From positions 1 through 64,000 of the forward strand of contig JAWPHD010011007.1 of assembly GCA_037043455.1 (NCBI GenBank): a stretch of DNA of 64,000 bases, written 5' to 3'. The DNA is from Cyrtodaria siliqua. Taxonomy: Eukaryota > Mollusca > Bivalvia > Adapedonta > Hiatellidae. A program made the position numbers and the translations under genes. This document shows positions 29,374-40,655 of the stretch, piece after piece; the stretch's first letter is position 1; every line of letters starts with the position of its first letter. The notes beneath the pieces were generated by a model. That model ran no database searches, had not been told where the DNA came from, and worked only from the letters and a program-made list of their open reading frames with translations.

Positions 29374-29402
29374 ATACTGAGTCAAAAAAGAAAGTATGCA
29401 CT
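29374..29402 (+). repeat. Tc1-like terminal sequence at the EGF exon acceptor
   Basis: 'actgagtcaaaaaagaaagt'+'atgc' resembles the termini of the Tc1 fold-back at 61436. On the minus strand it supplies the pyrimidine-rich stretch before the EGF exon. No matching second end was found. Confidence 0.35.
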
Positions 29403-29842
29403 CAAAATTCATGCAAATTTCCAGAAAACGATACATTAAAATCTTGTGTTTTCCCATTCAATTCCACGCATTTTGCAATTTCGGTTTTGATCTCTTTTGA
29501 TTTTGAGGAACTCAATCTATGTTAGTGAAGAAACTTTCCTGTAAATATATCATCATACAAAGGTTTCACTACTTTATTAATGTTAACTTTTTGTATATTT
29601 TAAACATTGTTTTAATCAATTTGTCGTTACAACTTTTTGAATAGTTATTTTTATATATATATTTTGACTATGTATGGTTATTCGGGTATGTGATTGACAT
29701 CGAGCGGTCCTCCGAATGGCAAACTAAGACTAGTAGTAGTAAAACGTGCGTGAAGTTGACGGTCACTATCATTGTATTATTTCCATAGGTGGAATTCCTT
29801 TCCCACTCATGTTCCATTATTAAAAATCATTTTATTTAAACA

Positions 29843-29908
29843 TATGGTGTTTTACGTCATTTTTAGCACGTCAGGCCATATATATATACCATTCAAACAA
29901 ACAAACAA
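29843..29908 (-). mobile_element. SINE family B tail fragment
   Basis: 'tggtgttttacgtcattttt' and 'agcacgtcaggccatatata' match the 3' tail of the family B SINEs. Confidence 0.6.
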
Positions 29909-29933
29909 ATATTTTCATCTTTAGATTACTTAC

Positions 29934-30055
29934 CGACACATCTGTTACCATACCCTGCAGAGTAATATCCTTCCTCTCACTTAGTAGATTGAATATTGTC
30001 ACGAGATCCTCCACACTCTTAATGGCCGGACACACAGTGCTATATGAAGATGTGT
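29934..30055 (-). pseudogene. TSP1/EGF gene remnant: upstream exon with one frame break
   Basis: Minus-strand piece with a 'tttgcag' acceptor and a perfect donor (CG|GTAAGT). It reads TVCPAIKSVEDLVTIFNLL SERKD in one frame, then YYSAGYGNRCV in another. Restoring a single missing base near 29965 would join them. The second frame leaves phase 1, which matches the EGF exon. Only this break prevents continuous reading, so I infer a frameshift. What domain the first part belongs to I cannot say. Confidence 0.55.
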
Positions 30056-30119
30056 CTGCAAACTAAACACATATCGATGTGTCATTAGTCAGCAATGTGT
30101 CCCCATTGTATATTAAAAG

Positions 30120-30290
30120 TAATTATAAAAGTCGAACAGGAAATGTAGCGTTCAAGGACCACGGTCGACCAAAAACACACGTAGAAGCAAACAAAAATTA
30201 CAGGATAAATAAAAGACAAGGTATAAGACATCACAAACATAAACGGGTTGACAATAGGGCTACCGCCTTGGAACGGTCGGTGGCAAAGAG
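30120..30290 (+). repeat. repeat family E, full-length copy
   Basis: 'aggaaatgtagcgttcaagg' to 'ggttgacaatagggctaccg' and 'ccttggaacgg' matches the insertion at 32766-32935. Confidence 0.75.
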
Positions 30291-31134
30291 ATGTCACCAA
30301 ACCTCACTCTTACCCTATTGACATCTCAATAAAAACAATTTTAAATAAAGAAATACCCACCAGGTTATTTTCTCTAACACTCTCAGCATTAATAGAATAT
30401 TTAAGTATAACACATTGATGATCATGTATCTATGAATATAAACAACTTCGAAAGCCACAATGTAAGTACTCAATGACTTGGCAGAAGCCAGAGTAACACA
30501 AGTACAAACCATTAAGGGTACGACGACAAGACATGATTTAAGACAAACATCAAACGCTACCGTCCTATCTTTGTATACTAAAAATATATTTCATCAGGGA
30601 CACCACCACCATAAACTCAGGTTCCAGTATGTAGATTAAAAGTAAACATCCAAACAAGTTACAAGTTACAAGTTACAACGTACATATTAAAGGGATACAC
30701 TACCAGGCACATGTACAGTTAATATCGTAGAATACTTAATAAATACCATATTAAGGAAAGGAATGTACAAGTGTGGCTAAACATATACATATACATCCAA
30801 TTGTTGTTTGAAAATCCATTATATTATAACCTAAAACAATGATAACTAAACAAACCAATTTAACAGTAACCTGATAGATCTCGTAACGTAACTTTCGATA
30901 GTACCAAGATACATTTTACTTAGGCAATATATTTACGAATCCTTCAACTTTATCACAAAAACAATTTAGAATCGCAAACGTGTACGTTCTTCTTGTAATT
31001 ATAACGAGTATGATCTATAGTTAAAGCAATGGTTGCTGACGCCATCACCGCCCCCTCTACAATCCCCCACCCACCCTCATAGTTAGGTCTATACCACGAA
31101 CATAGCTAACCTTATTGTGCTTTTTTATTTGCTG
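30291..31134. other. no feature recognised
   Basis: AT-rich sequence with no supported gene. A C-rich patch lies near 31050-31080. Confidence 0.4.
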
Positions 31135-31505
31135 TAACTAAGTCATGAGGATAGCTAATGTTAAAAAACTAACTCTCCAAACAACGGCAAAAGTCCACTA
31201 CAAAACCATTTATCAAAACTTTAACCAGGTGTTCAGGTCATGTAATAATGTAGATGTGCCTATTAAAAGTATAGGTTTATTCATGGTTTTAAAAATACTC
31301 GTGGTTGAATATGCGTAAAATGAATTATGAGTTCTTCTAATTCGACGATCCGGTTTTGGGGTTTGGCTTGGCTGGTTAAAGCGGTCTATAGAGTTTGGAT
31401 TCTCAAAATAGGTAAATTATACATATACCTCGTCGTCAGTAGGTTAATAAACGGTGTACATATGTTGTAAAATGTGGCTGTTGTTGGCGGGATAGCTACT
31501 TTAAA
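31135..31505 (-). repeat. repeat family F, full-length copy
   Basis: On the minus strand it runs 'aatttaaagtagctatcccg' ... 'aaccggatcgtcgaattaga' ... 'gacctgaacacctggttaaa' ... 'agttagttttttaa', the same order as at 38568. The CTTTAAAG-like ends suggest a MITE. Confidence 0.8.
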
Positions 31506-32009
31506 TTAAAAAAGTTTGGTAGTAGCAATCGTATTTTAGAATAATACTACCTATTAAAATATAATGATACACGTTTTTTTCTGAGAATCATAGCTGAGAC
31601 TAATGGTTCTCACAGCTGATATATACTCATCAAAATAACTAAAGGACCACACAATAGAACAGTAATAATTACCTAATCTCTAATATTATGGATTTCATAT
31701 TCATATAAAACGTTACTACATGTGTGTGATGTAACAACTGTAAAATAATACAACTAAACTTACAAATTGCAAAAAGACTGTAAACTGTTCAATTACAGCA
31801 GGGACTGAGGATAGACAGTTCCTGATTACAGCATGCACTTTAAAAAATGACCAAATACTAAACATGGTCCTTAAATTATTTTGAGGAATATATTTTTAGT
31901 TCCTAAATGTGTGTCGTTTATTTATATAGCCTGGTGTAAACATTGTATTTCTTTGGTAAAAGAAAGCATTTAAAGCTTGTGTTTTGTCTTTTTTGTAAAA
32001 CAATGATTC

Positions 32010-32255
32010 TCTTATTTGCACAACATGAACCGTATCTCCATGGCGGGCAATGGCAGATCTCTTCGTGATAATCCCCGTTATTTAGGCAGAACCCGTTGCA
32101 TTTTCGTGTCCGAGATGTGAGAAATCGAAAAAGTTTTCCCAAACACATGTGTCTGTGTCCGTGTCCCGATACCACAAGAACGGGTACAATTACTCCATTC
32201 GATTGTCCATGGCTGACATTCGGTATCTTCATAGATTTCTTGTTTACAATAAATA
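32010..32255 (-). pseudogene. TSP1/EGF gene remnant: TSP1-EGF exon with one frame break
   Basis: Minus-strand reading starts YCKQEIYEDTECQPWTIEWS and continues NCTRSCGIGTRTQT, a clear thrombospondin type-1 start (W..WS.C..SCG.GTR). The rest of the module and an EGF-like part (RKCNGFCLNNGDY, ICHCPPWRYGSCC) are in a different frame. The shift falls in a repeated GGACAC stretch near 32145-32165. A possible acceptor 'atttag|t' precedes it at 32256-32257; no convincing donor was found. TSP1 plus EGF modules are typical of extracellular or membrane receptors. Assembly error at the repeat is the alternative to true decay. Confidence 0.55.
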
Positions 32256-32324
32256 CTAAATTATAACAAGGCGGCATTCTTTCTGTTTGAGGTAAGTTGA
32301 TTTTGCTTCTCTTATTGTTATAGC

Positions 32325-32360
32325 ATACTGAAGAAAAAAAAGAAACGCAACTCGGGAATT
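32325..32360 (+). repeat. Tc1/mariner-like terminal sequence
   Basis: 'aaaaaagaaacgcaactcgg' as at 28211. No matching second end seen within the next kilobase. Confidence 0.4.
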
Positions 32361-32569
32361 TTCGCTATATATAATGTATACACTTCACACTTAATTCCAC
32401 GTAACTTTGTACCCCAATAAAATACCAACTTGAAGATGATATGTACAAAAAGGACCGCAGCTAATTAGAGAAAGGACGCAACTGTGCTGTTCTAGACGTT
32501 TTAATTACTGTATAATTGTAACACGATATTATGACTCAGTGCTGCATCGGTGTCATTTTTCTGATATTT

Positions 32570-32765
32570 TGGTTTGTTTGCTTGTTTGTTTGTTCGTTTG
32601 AATGGTGTTTCGTGTCGTTTTAGCACATGTTAGGCCATATATGACGGTCGACCTTTTTTTTAAAAAAAAATTACGGTAGAGGAAGACCACCCATTTTTTT
32701 CTGATTATAACCAGTAATGTATACCTTCCGCCATCCGTAAGAATCGACACTTCTTCACTTGACAA
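32570..32765 (-). mobile_element. SINE family B, tail and body part
   Basis: Tail 'ttgaatggtgtttcgtgtcg', body 'taagaatcgacacttcttca'. The head side is interrupted at 'gacaa' by family E. The family-B head fragment 'gtcgagctcccagtgagagg' resumes at 32936. Confidence 0.8.
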
Positions 32766-32935
32766 AGAAATATAAAAACATCGGACAGGGAAAGTAGCAT
32801 TCAAGGAGGACAGTCAACCACAAAACACAGAATCAAACACGCAAACAGACAAACAAGAAGGCAAAAGTAATAATAAATACAAACGACATCACACACACAA
32901 AATGGTTGACAATAGGGCTATCGCCTTGGAACGGA
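32766..32935 (+). mobile_element. family E element inserted into a SINE
   Basis: About 170 bp, flanked on both sides by GACAA (32761-32765 and just before 32936), which would be a 5-bp target-site duplication. Its sequence matches 30120-30290. Confidence 0.7.
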
Positions 32936-32965
32936 CAAGTCGAGCTCCCAGTGAGAGGCGATAAC
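32936..32965 (-). mobile_element. SINE family B, head fragment
   Basis: 'gtcgagctcccagtgagagg' continues the SINE interrupted at 32765. Confidence 0.6.
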
Positions 32966-33200
32966 GTTTTAGACGGAGCGGATCTTTGTGACTTTTTGTT
33001 TTGGTGGGGCTGGCACTGATGTACTCTGTTTAAGATTCACTGCCGTATTACAGCAAGCGGATAAAAAGTGTAAATATAGTCACGGATGTGGTTGTGGTTA
33101 ATACAGACTAGAAAAGCTAAATGGTGTGGTGCATGAATCAATTATGAAACTACTTTAGCGTCCGTTTTTCCATGTTGTGGCGGCAAACTTAGCTTATTGA

Positions 33201-33360
33201 TTAACCCTTAACCCACTATATATATATATAATGGAATGTTCTTTCTTTGAATTAAGACCGTTCAATTTATCCAGTTACTCGCAGGCAGATCTGTCCATAG
33301 ATCTGGGTTTACAATGGATGCAAAGGCTATTATAGTCGTGCTTAGCGGGTTAAGGGTTAA
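33201..33360. mobile_element. piggyBac-like MITE, ~160 bp
   Basis: Ends 'ttaacccttaacccact' (33201-33217) and 'agcgggttaagggttaa' (33344-33360) are inverted repeats with one mismatch. TTAA at both outer edges followed by CCCT is the layout of piggyBac elements, which insert at TTAA. No coding capacity. Confidence 0.7.
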
Positions 33361-33604
33361 ATGCCAGGGCTCACATTTAAGCTGTTTTACCGGCATTTTG
33401 TCAGTCAATTTCTCAAAATGTCAATAAACGTTTGAAATAATTGCAAATGCTTAATATCGTTCTAGTTAGATGATTGATGAAAACTAAAATTGGATAAGCA
33501 TAATATAGTTTCTAGGCAATCAATAATCAATCGCAAGACCTCGGTCTGAGGGTGTCTCGCCCACCGCGGCAAACCGCATATGAAATATTTTATTAAATTT
33601 GTGA

Positions 33605-35135
33605 TTAAATGATGTCCACCAAAGACAACACTTCATATGACCAAGGATCAAACAAATAAAAGCGAAGTAATCCTAAGAAGTTAAGTTACTGAGGTTAAGT
33701 GGTTTAACCAGGGTGTAGTTGTGGGGAAATAATGCAAAATATGACCATGACCTTGGTATTTTTTGTCGTTCAGCGATGTCCACCAATGCCAACAATACAT
33801 ATGACCAAGTATCAAAGACATACAGTCAGGCAATTATAAAGTTAACTGAAGTTAGAGCTGTTGCGACAATTATACCCCCACTACCTCAAAATCAATAGGA
33901 GTCATCTTCTAATCACATGCAGTTCGCCTATGAAGTTGCAGGAGCTTTGCTTTAGGGGAAGAGGAGTTATGGAGCGGACAAGGTTTTTCATTATCGGATG
34001 CCGGTGACCTTGACTTGTAACCTACTGAATCAAAATCAGAAGTGGTCATCCTCTCACCACAGGCAGTTCAACTATGAAGTTTCATGAGATTTGCTTCAGG
34101 GCGAGAGGAGTTATGGAGCGGACAAGGTTTTTCATTATCGGGTCCCTGTGACCTTGACCTTTGATCTACTGACCACAGAATCAATAGGGGTCACCACAGG
34201 CAGTACACCTATAAAGTTTCATGAGATTTGCTTCCGGGGGACAGGAGCTATGGAACGGACAAGGTTTTTCATTATCGGGTCCCGGTGACCGTGATCTTTG
34301 ACCTACTTACCTCAAAATCAATAGCTGTTGTCCTCTTAATACATGCAGTTCACCTCTAAAGTTTCATGAGATTTGCCTCAGGGGGGAAAGAGTTAAGGAG
34401 CGGACAAGGTTTTTCATTATCGTGTGCTGGTGACCTTGACCTTTGACCTACTGACCTCAAAATCAATATGGGCCATCCCCTAACCACAACCAGTTCACCT
34501 ATGAAGTTTTATGAGTGAGAGGAGTTATGTTGCGGACAATATTTTTCATTTTCGGGTCCCAGTGACCTTGACTTTTGACCAACTAACCTCAAAATCAATA
34601 TGGTCCTCCTCTCACCACAGGTAGTTCACCTATGACGTTTCATGAGATTTGCTTGAGGGGAGCGGAGTTATGGTGCGGACAACTTCGTTTAGCGTGGGTA
34701 TAACAATACATATGACCAAGTATCAAAGACATAAAGTGAGACAATCACATAAGGTTAACAGAGGTTAAGTTACTTAACCAAGGTTAGGTTTGGGAGAAAT
34801 AACGCAAAACATGACCGTGACCTTGGTAATTTTTGTCATTCAGTGATGTCCGCCAATGCCAACAGTACATATAATCAAGTATCAAACAAAGAAATTAACG
34901 TTATCAGAAAAAGTTAACTGAGGTTAACTTACCCAACCAAACTGATGTTTAGATGTAAATAACGCAAAACTGACCTTGACCTTTTTTTTGGCATTGCATG
35001 ATGTCCCTTGACCCAACAAAGCATGTGACAAAGTTTCAGAAAAACTCGAGCAGCGGTTGGTGAGTTATAGTAGTTTTAAAGTGTTGCCGCCGGAAAAGTG
35101 ACTGCTGTGTCTCGCTATCCACTCTCGTGGACGAG
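33605..35135 (+). mobile_element. tandem-core element ii (two unit types, GCCGCC tail)
   Basis: Two unit types. The outer type ('gatgtccRccaatgccaaca', 'gttaactgaggttaa') flanks a block of about six inner units of 130-150 bp ('aaagtttcatgagatttgct', 'gcggacaaggtttttcatta', 'ggtgaccttgacctttgacc'). Ends 'gttgccgccggaaaagtgac' plus 'tgtgtctcgc'. Not coding. Confidence 0.75.
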
Positions 35136-36189
35136 ACAAAAACGATAACAAATGTTAATTGTTTATCAGAGTAAATATTAGCTATGATTTGCCAGCTAAT
35201 TTTTTATCAACTTGCAAAGAAATGCCAGTTCATGATAGTTCTAAATTGGAGCCCTTGAGCTTACCTGTTTATGCCGCATATCCAAGAAATAAAACAAATA
35301 CGACAACCAACATGATATTTTATTACGCTATGACGTGTTATGACTGGCACAGGCGTATGGGACGCACATGACATCTACACTGAAATTAATTGCTTTTCGA
35401 CAGGATGACTAAATGAATGATGTTTTATGGCACGTTGACACTTAAATCGGTCATATTGTGCGCAAAACGAATAAAAGATGAAACAAAAGAATGAACAAGC
35501 AAGGTTTTACGCAAGCGTAAAAAAGCTTTGTTACACGGAACCGTCTGGTAAAACGTGCTTTTTTATACATGCAAACAAATACACGCTCGGTATCAGAGGA
35601 CACAATGTGAATACATAATACTTATGTTTACATTTCGCTCCTTTATTGAGTTTGTTAGTGTAATAATTTATAAGAATTTGCTGTTTTTGGTTTACCACCA
35701 CCAATTACATGTAAACCTCCGAGGTGTAGTCGAATGTAGTTCTTAAAATAAAAAGTAATCAATCCTTTTTCGATGGAAATGGGCATTATAATTAGGGGAA
35801 AACTGCCCATTTCTATTCGATTTTGTGGTTATATGTATAAGAAGCGTATTAATAGGTTTTACTGGATCACTGATGAACATTTTCGAAATTTCGACTCTAT
35901 GCTTACACTTTGTGAGCAATGAAAACAGTCGATCAATAAAAACAGCTGTACCCTTGACCTGTTTAGTAAACAAACAAGAACTTTCTTACATGTCTTGTGA
36001 CCCCACGTTTTCTGGTGATTTTTCAAGTTGAAAAATAGTTTTCTATATGAACATTACACTGCTGCATTATCCATACTTGAGTTGAATTTGGAGCAAATCA
36101 TTCATATGTGACACTTTAACATTGGTGTCTATGGGGAAAATAATTAGTGCTTTCATACCTTTTCACACACCGGAAGTAGTCATTTTCAC
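35136..36189. other. no gene; one SINE-type tail
   Basis: At 35407-35490 the family C tail appears ('tgatgttttatggcacgttg', 'ggtcatattgtgcgcaaaac'). The rest is AT-rich with nothing recognised. Confidence 0.5.
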
Positions 36190-36292
36190 CAGGGAGTAAG
36201 TATACTCCCTGTTTTCACGCAGTAGTGAAACACGCGCGACAACATAAAACGGCAAAACGGTCCTTGTCTCCTCCCTGTATACTTACTCCCTG
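36190..36292. repeat. ~100-bp element with 15-bp inverted ends
   Basis: 'cagggagtaagtata' (36190-36204) and 'tatacttactccctg' (36278-36292) are exact inverted repeats. The left end is itself nearly palindromic with the following 'ctccctg'. Confidence 0.65.
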
Positions 36293-36555
36293 ATATTGAT
36301 TACATAGTATTAATTAGTAGTATTCACTTTTTGTAGCGCGACATGCTAAAAGTACACATCAGCACAGACATATAATTGTTCACATGCAAGGGATGCGTGT
36401 GCGTTAGCGTGCATTACAACACAGGTAAACTGTTCACAGCTACAATGTGTAATTATAAGATTGCTTTATCTTGCGTTATCAAAGTGAAAACTCAAAAAAA
36501 CTGTTCATTGCTACCTTACCATGTGCAATTATGAAAACCATATACGTTCCGGCAG

Positions 36556-36720
36556 CGAATGAATGGTGTTTTACGACACGTCGATACACAACTAGGTCAT
36601 ATTGGTGCAAAACTGACGAATAATGAAATAAATGAAAAATTAAGTTATTAAAAAGATAATGTAAAATATATAGGTAAAACTATTTACAAAAATGGGATGA
36701 TGGTAAAACTATTTACAAAT
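36556..36720 (-). mobile_element. SINE-type 3' tail (family C)
   Basis: 'gaatgaatggtgttttacga' and 'taggtcatattggtgcaaaa', followed by an A/T-rich piece also seen in the 47811 copy ('aaaactatttacaaa'). Confidence 0.65.
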
Positions 36721-37033
36721 ACGAGATGATATGGAAAAAGTTCTAATTCTATATATAGTTACATATGTTTGAATGTATACATGCATTGTTGCATGTTTAT
36801 TATTGATTTTAGTCTTGAAAAAAGTTAAAAATAGTATAGATGTAAACATGTTTACAAATTATTTATCCAAATTCATTTATGATGAATTTCGGACTGTTCT
36901 CATTGGACTGTTTTATGCAAATTCAGTTATGATGAAATTTGGACTATTTTCATTGGACTATATTAGTGGGGAAGCTTTTGGAACAATCTTTGGGTGGTAT
37001 ATAAACAAACTCTGAGAGCAGTTCAGCAGTTGA

Positions 37034-37719
37034 CCACCTGCTATCTTCACCGCGTGTACGTCGCTGTGTGGGCACTGATGACACTCTTGATGTTTGTATA
37101 GAGGTCGCCTTGCCAGCCCTATACGCCATTACCGGTATCACCATATTCGCGTAGGGTGGTTTAATACTGGTATTACTGAACCTGCATTAACTTGCGGTTT
37201 AGTAGATTGAGTGTCATTTGACTGAGAGTGAGGTTGTCTCATGCGTCCCGCCACAGCACACGTCATCTGATGGCTACACCGAAGTCGGAAGTCAGAAGTC
37301 CGGAGCCGAGATCTACACCGCCACAGCGGATCGACGCCGAGGATGGAAAACTGAAAACCGAAGACGGAAGATGTACTGGCCATCGGATGGTGTGTGCGGC
37401 GCAGGGGTCATACTGTGATGGGTGTGGCCCCAAACTGGGCTACCTAAACTACGCCAAGTAGTTCGTTGAAGCAACCACCGTAGCGGATGTCGTCCAGACC
37501 CCCACCTCACCGCCGCAGCGAAAACCACAGAGCGAAAGCGACAACCACCAACATACGATCAACAGAGACGACTACACAGTCGTACCAGATCAACCAACAC
37601 ACTCAACTAGATCACAGTCCAGACCCTGTTGTTCCCGTCGCTTCAAGATACCTTGTCGTGTTAGTGGTGGAGGGACTATAAACCTCAGAACTACACACAT
37701 ACACACACACACACACACA
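37034..37719 (+). mobile_element. truncated non-LTR retrotransposon with 15-bp target-site duplication
   Basis: GC-richer than its surroundings and bounded by 'cagttcagcagttga' (37019-37033) and 'cagctcagcagttga' (37720-37734), a 15-base duplication with one mismatch. The 3' end 'ggagggactataaacctcag' plus (AC)n is shared with the insertions at 43691 and 1911. Short open frames (for example HRMVCAAQGSYCDGCGPKLGY near 37380-37440) have no domain I recognise. 5' truncation and a microsatellite 3' end fit a LINE. Confidence 0.8.
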
Positions 37720-37734
37720 CAGCTCAGCAGTTGA

Positions 37735-38567
37735 GTTGAGTTTTATTTAGTAAATAGTTAATTTTGAATTGGATGCTTTTAAAATTTGTGAGAGGATTTA
37801 CTTATTTTGTGCTCATTCATAATAACAGTGAAATTGGATATTTGGACAACAGGAAATATTGGAAATTAATTTAGACTGAAAGGGCACTTACTGTTTTGGA
37901 TTAAAAAGACACTGTTTTGGATTAAAGAGACGCTTGCTAATGTGAATTAAAGGAAAACTGGATCATTTTATTTCGACTTAATTCAAAAATTGGAGATTAA
38001 TGGAAAACTGGATTTGTGTATTCTGTAATTGAATATTTGATGTAAATACATTTGTTAATTATATTTTTGTGTTGCTGGTTTTGCTTTCTTTCGTCTTACA
38101 TTTCACTCGTAACAATATGCAGATAAACCGGAGCCCGACAAGGCGGGGTTGTAAAAAAGTAAATAGAAACATGAACATATTACAATGCATGATACAGTCT
38201 GATTGAAAGAAATCTAAAAGAAGATTAAAACAAACAAGACTGATTAAAAAGCAACATTGTATACAAAAATTATACAGCAGAACAGCATCGAAATAATAAG
38301 CACTAAATAAGAAATGATGGGGTGGGGGTGGGGTGGGGGGGGGGGGGGGGGGCAAGTACTGCTTGTTTCACACTTGATTAAAAATGTAAATACTCTAACC
38401 TGCGAGTGTTTCTTCCAATAAATCTCCCTCCTGGTTTAAACGCTGCTGCTTGTATGCGGCTGTAAATAAATACATAAATACTTGCATTTGTTTTATTGAG
38501 GAAGTTATGCAAGGCGCGTTTGAGAGCTCCGTACATGTGGTCTAGAATCCGTGATGAAGAATTTAAT
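37735..38567. other. no gene; poly-G tract 38317-38353
   Basis: AT-rich apart from a run of G with few interruptions at 38317-38353, a strong G-quadruplex candidate and a likely polymorphic or error-prone site. Confidence 0.6.
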
Positions 38568-38900
38568 GATTAAAGTAGCTAGCCCGAAAACAACAGCAAC
38601 ATTTTACAACATGTACACCGTTTATTAACCTACGGACGACGAGGTATATATATATAACTTACATATTTTATGAATCCAAACTCTATAGACACAATTTAAA
38701 CGGCTTTAACCAGCCAGGCCAAATCTCACAACTGGAGCGCTCAATTAAGAGATATCAACTCATTATTCATTTTATGCATTATTAATCACTAGTATTTTAA
38801 GAACCCAAGAATCCTTTACTTTTAATCGGCACATATACGTTATTATAAGACCTGAACACCTGTATAGAGTTTTGATAAACGGTTTTGTAGTGGACTTTTG
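38568..38900 (+). repeat. repeat family F, near full-length copy
   Basis: 'attaaagtagctagcccg', 'gtacaccgtttattaaccta', 'cggctttaaccagccaggcc', 'gacctgaacacctgtataga', ending 'tagttcctttaa'. It serves here as the reference order for the other family F copies. Confidence 0.8.
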
Positions 38901-38924
38901 CCGTTATTTGGTGTTAGTTCCTTT

Positions 38925-39085
38925 AAGTGTGTTTGTTTGTATGGTGTTCTCATTTGCAACACATGTAAGGTTATATATGACACTCGATTGGTTGTCGTGG
39001 AGGCAGACCACCACTTTTCCTGGGTAGAACCAGTACTGTACACCTCCCGTCGTCCGTAAGAATCGACATTTCCTTTAAGCATATG
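38925..39085 (-). mobile_element. SINE family B, head-truncated
   Basis: Tail 'gtttgtatggtgttctcatt', body 'cgtccgtaagaatcgacatt'. Head missing. Confidence 0.75.
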
Positions 39086-39104
39086 TTAAAACGTAGTATA
39101 ACAT

Positions 39105-39232
39105 TAATTTTGTTTGTTTTGTTTGCATGTTGTTTTACGTCATTTTAGCACATTTTATGCCGTATATGACGGTCGATATTTTTGTGGTTACCTCCCGCTA
39201 TCCGTAAAAATCGACACGTTCTCACTTAAAAG
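39105..39232 (-). mobile_element. SINE family B, head-truncated and shortened
   Basis: Tail 'catgttgttttacgtcattt', body 'atccgtaaaaatcgacacgt'. The middle of the body is deleted. Confidence 0.75.
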
Positions 39233-39239
39233 TTGAACA

Positions 39240-40655
39240 TACATGAAACCAGTCGGAACCATCTGTACCAAGGCTCATATTAACATTGTGACGTATCCCT
39301 CATTTCATCACTGTCAAAAATCATTCAACCAGAACACGGCAATGACAGGTGCAACTAGGCTTGGTGCTGATCATCCCTGCAAAGTTCATTTGAAATCCGG
39401 CGAGGTGTTCAGGAGAACTAGTCCAGACAAGTGTGTGTATTAAAACCTTTAAAGGGTCATAACTCTGCCAAAAATCATTCAACCGGCAACTAGATATGCA
39501 CAACTAGACCTGGAACTGATCATCCCTAAAATGTTTCGTTTAAATCCGGCCAAGGGTTCAGGAGAACTAGTCAGGACAAAGTTTGTGTATTAAAATCTTC
39601 GAAGGGCAATAACTCCGCCAAAACCATTCAACCTGAACACGGTGACGATATGTACAACTAGGCTGGGTACTGATCATCCCTGCAAAGTTTCACTGAAATC
39701 CGGCCAAATGAAGGCCTTAATGAGGCCAAAATATAGCATATTTCAGAAAATCAAGGACCATAACTCCGGTGTAAATGGTCCAATCTGGCTGGTTTTCGAA
39801 CTTTTCCGAGCTTTCATTGATATTAACAATCTGGTGATCGGATGAAAAATGAAGGCCCTGTCGTCTTAACGAGGCAAAATATAGCATTTTTAACTAAATC
39901 AAGGCCGATAACTCCGCTGTTACTGGTCCGATTAGGTTGGTTTAAAAACTTTTTTTCTAAGCTTTCACCGATAGTAACAATGTGGTAAGGTTTGGTAAAA
40001 TCGGATGAAAAATGAAGGCACTATCGTCTTAACGAGGCAAAATATAGCATTTTTAACTAAATCAAGGGCCATAACTCCGCTGTTACTGTCTGATCTGGCT
40101 GGTTTTCGAACTTGTCCGAGATTTTATTGATATTAACAATCTGGTAAAGTTTGGTAAAGATTGGAAAAATGAAGGCCCTATCGTCTTAACGAGGCAAAAT
40201 ATAGCATTTTTAAATCAAGGGTCATAACTCTTTTGTTACTGATCCGATCTGGCTGGTTTTCGAACAATTTGTTAAAGTTTGGTAAAGATTGGATGAAACA
40301 TGAAGGCCCTATTGTCTTAACGAGGCAAACTATAGCATTTTAACTAAACCAAGGGCCATAACTCCACTGTTACTGGTCAGATCTGGCTGGGTTTCGAACT
40401 TGTCCGAGCTTTCATTGACATTAACAATCTGGTAAAGCTTGGTAAAGATGGGAATGAAGGCTAAGTCGTCTTAACGAGGCAAAATATAGTATTTTTATCT
40501 AAATCAAGGGCCATAACTCCGCTGTTACTGGTCCGATCAGGCTGGAGCGGATGAAAAATGAAGGTCCAATCGTCTTAACGAGGTAAAAGTTAACGGACGA
40601 CGGACAACTCGCCATCGCATAAGCTCTGCTGGCCCTTGGCCAGTAGAGCTAAAAA
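39240..40655 (+). mobile_element. tandem-core element iii (two unit types, hairpin tail)
   Basis: First about three units of ~150 bp ('catccctgcaaagttcattt', 'caggagaactagtccagaca'), then about six units of ~170 bp ('agggccataactccgctgtt', 'cgtcttaacgaggcaaaata'). The tail 'cggacgacggac' and 'cataagct' leads into a 13-bp stem with a 3-base loop at 40622-40650. Same tail as the element ending at 51520. Confidence 0.75.

Noticed and set aside
37228..37461. Cys-containing open frame as a zinc-finger gene
   Set aside because: The Cys spacing fits no finger I know and it lies wholly inside the truncated non-LTR insertion.
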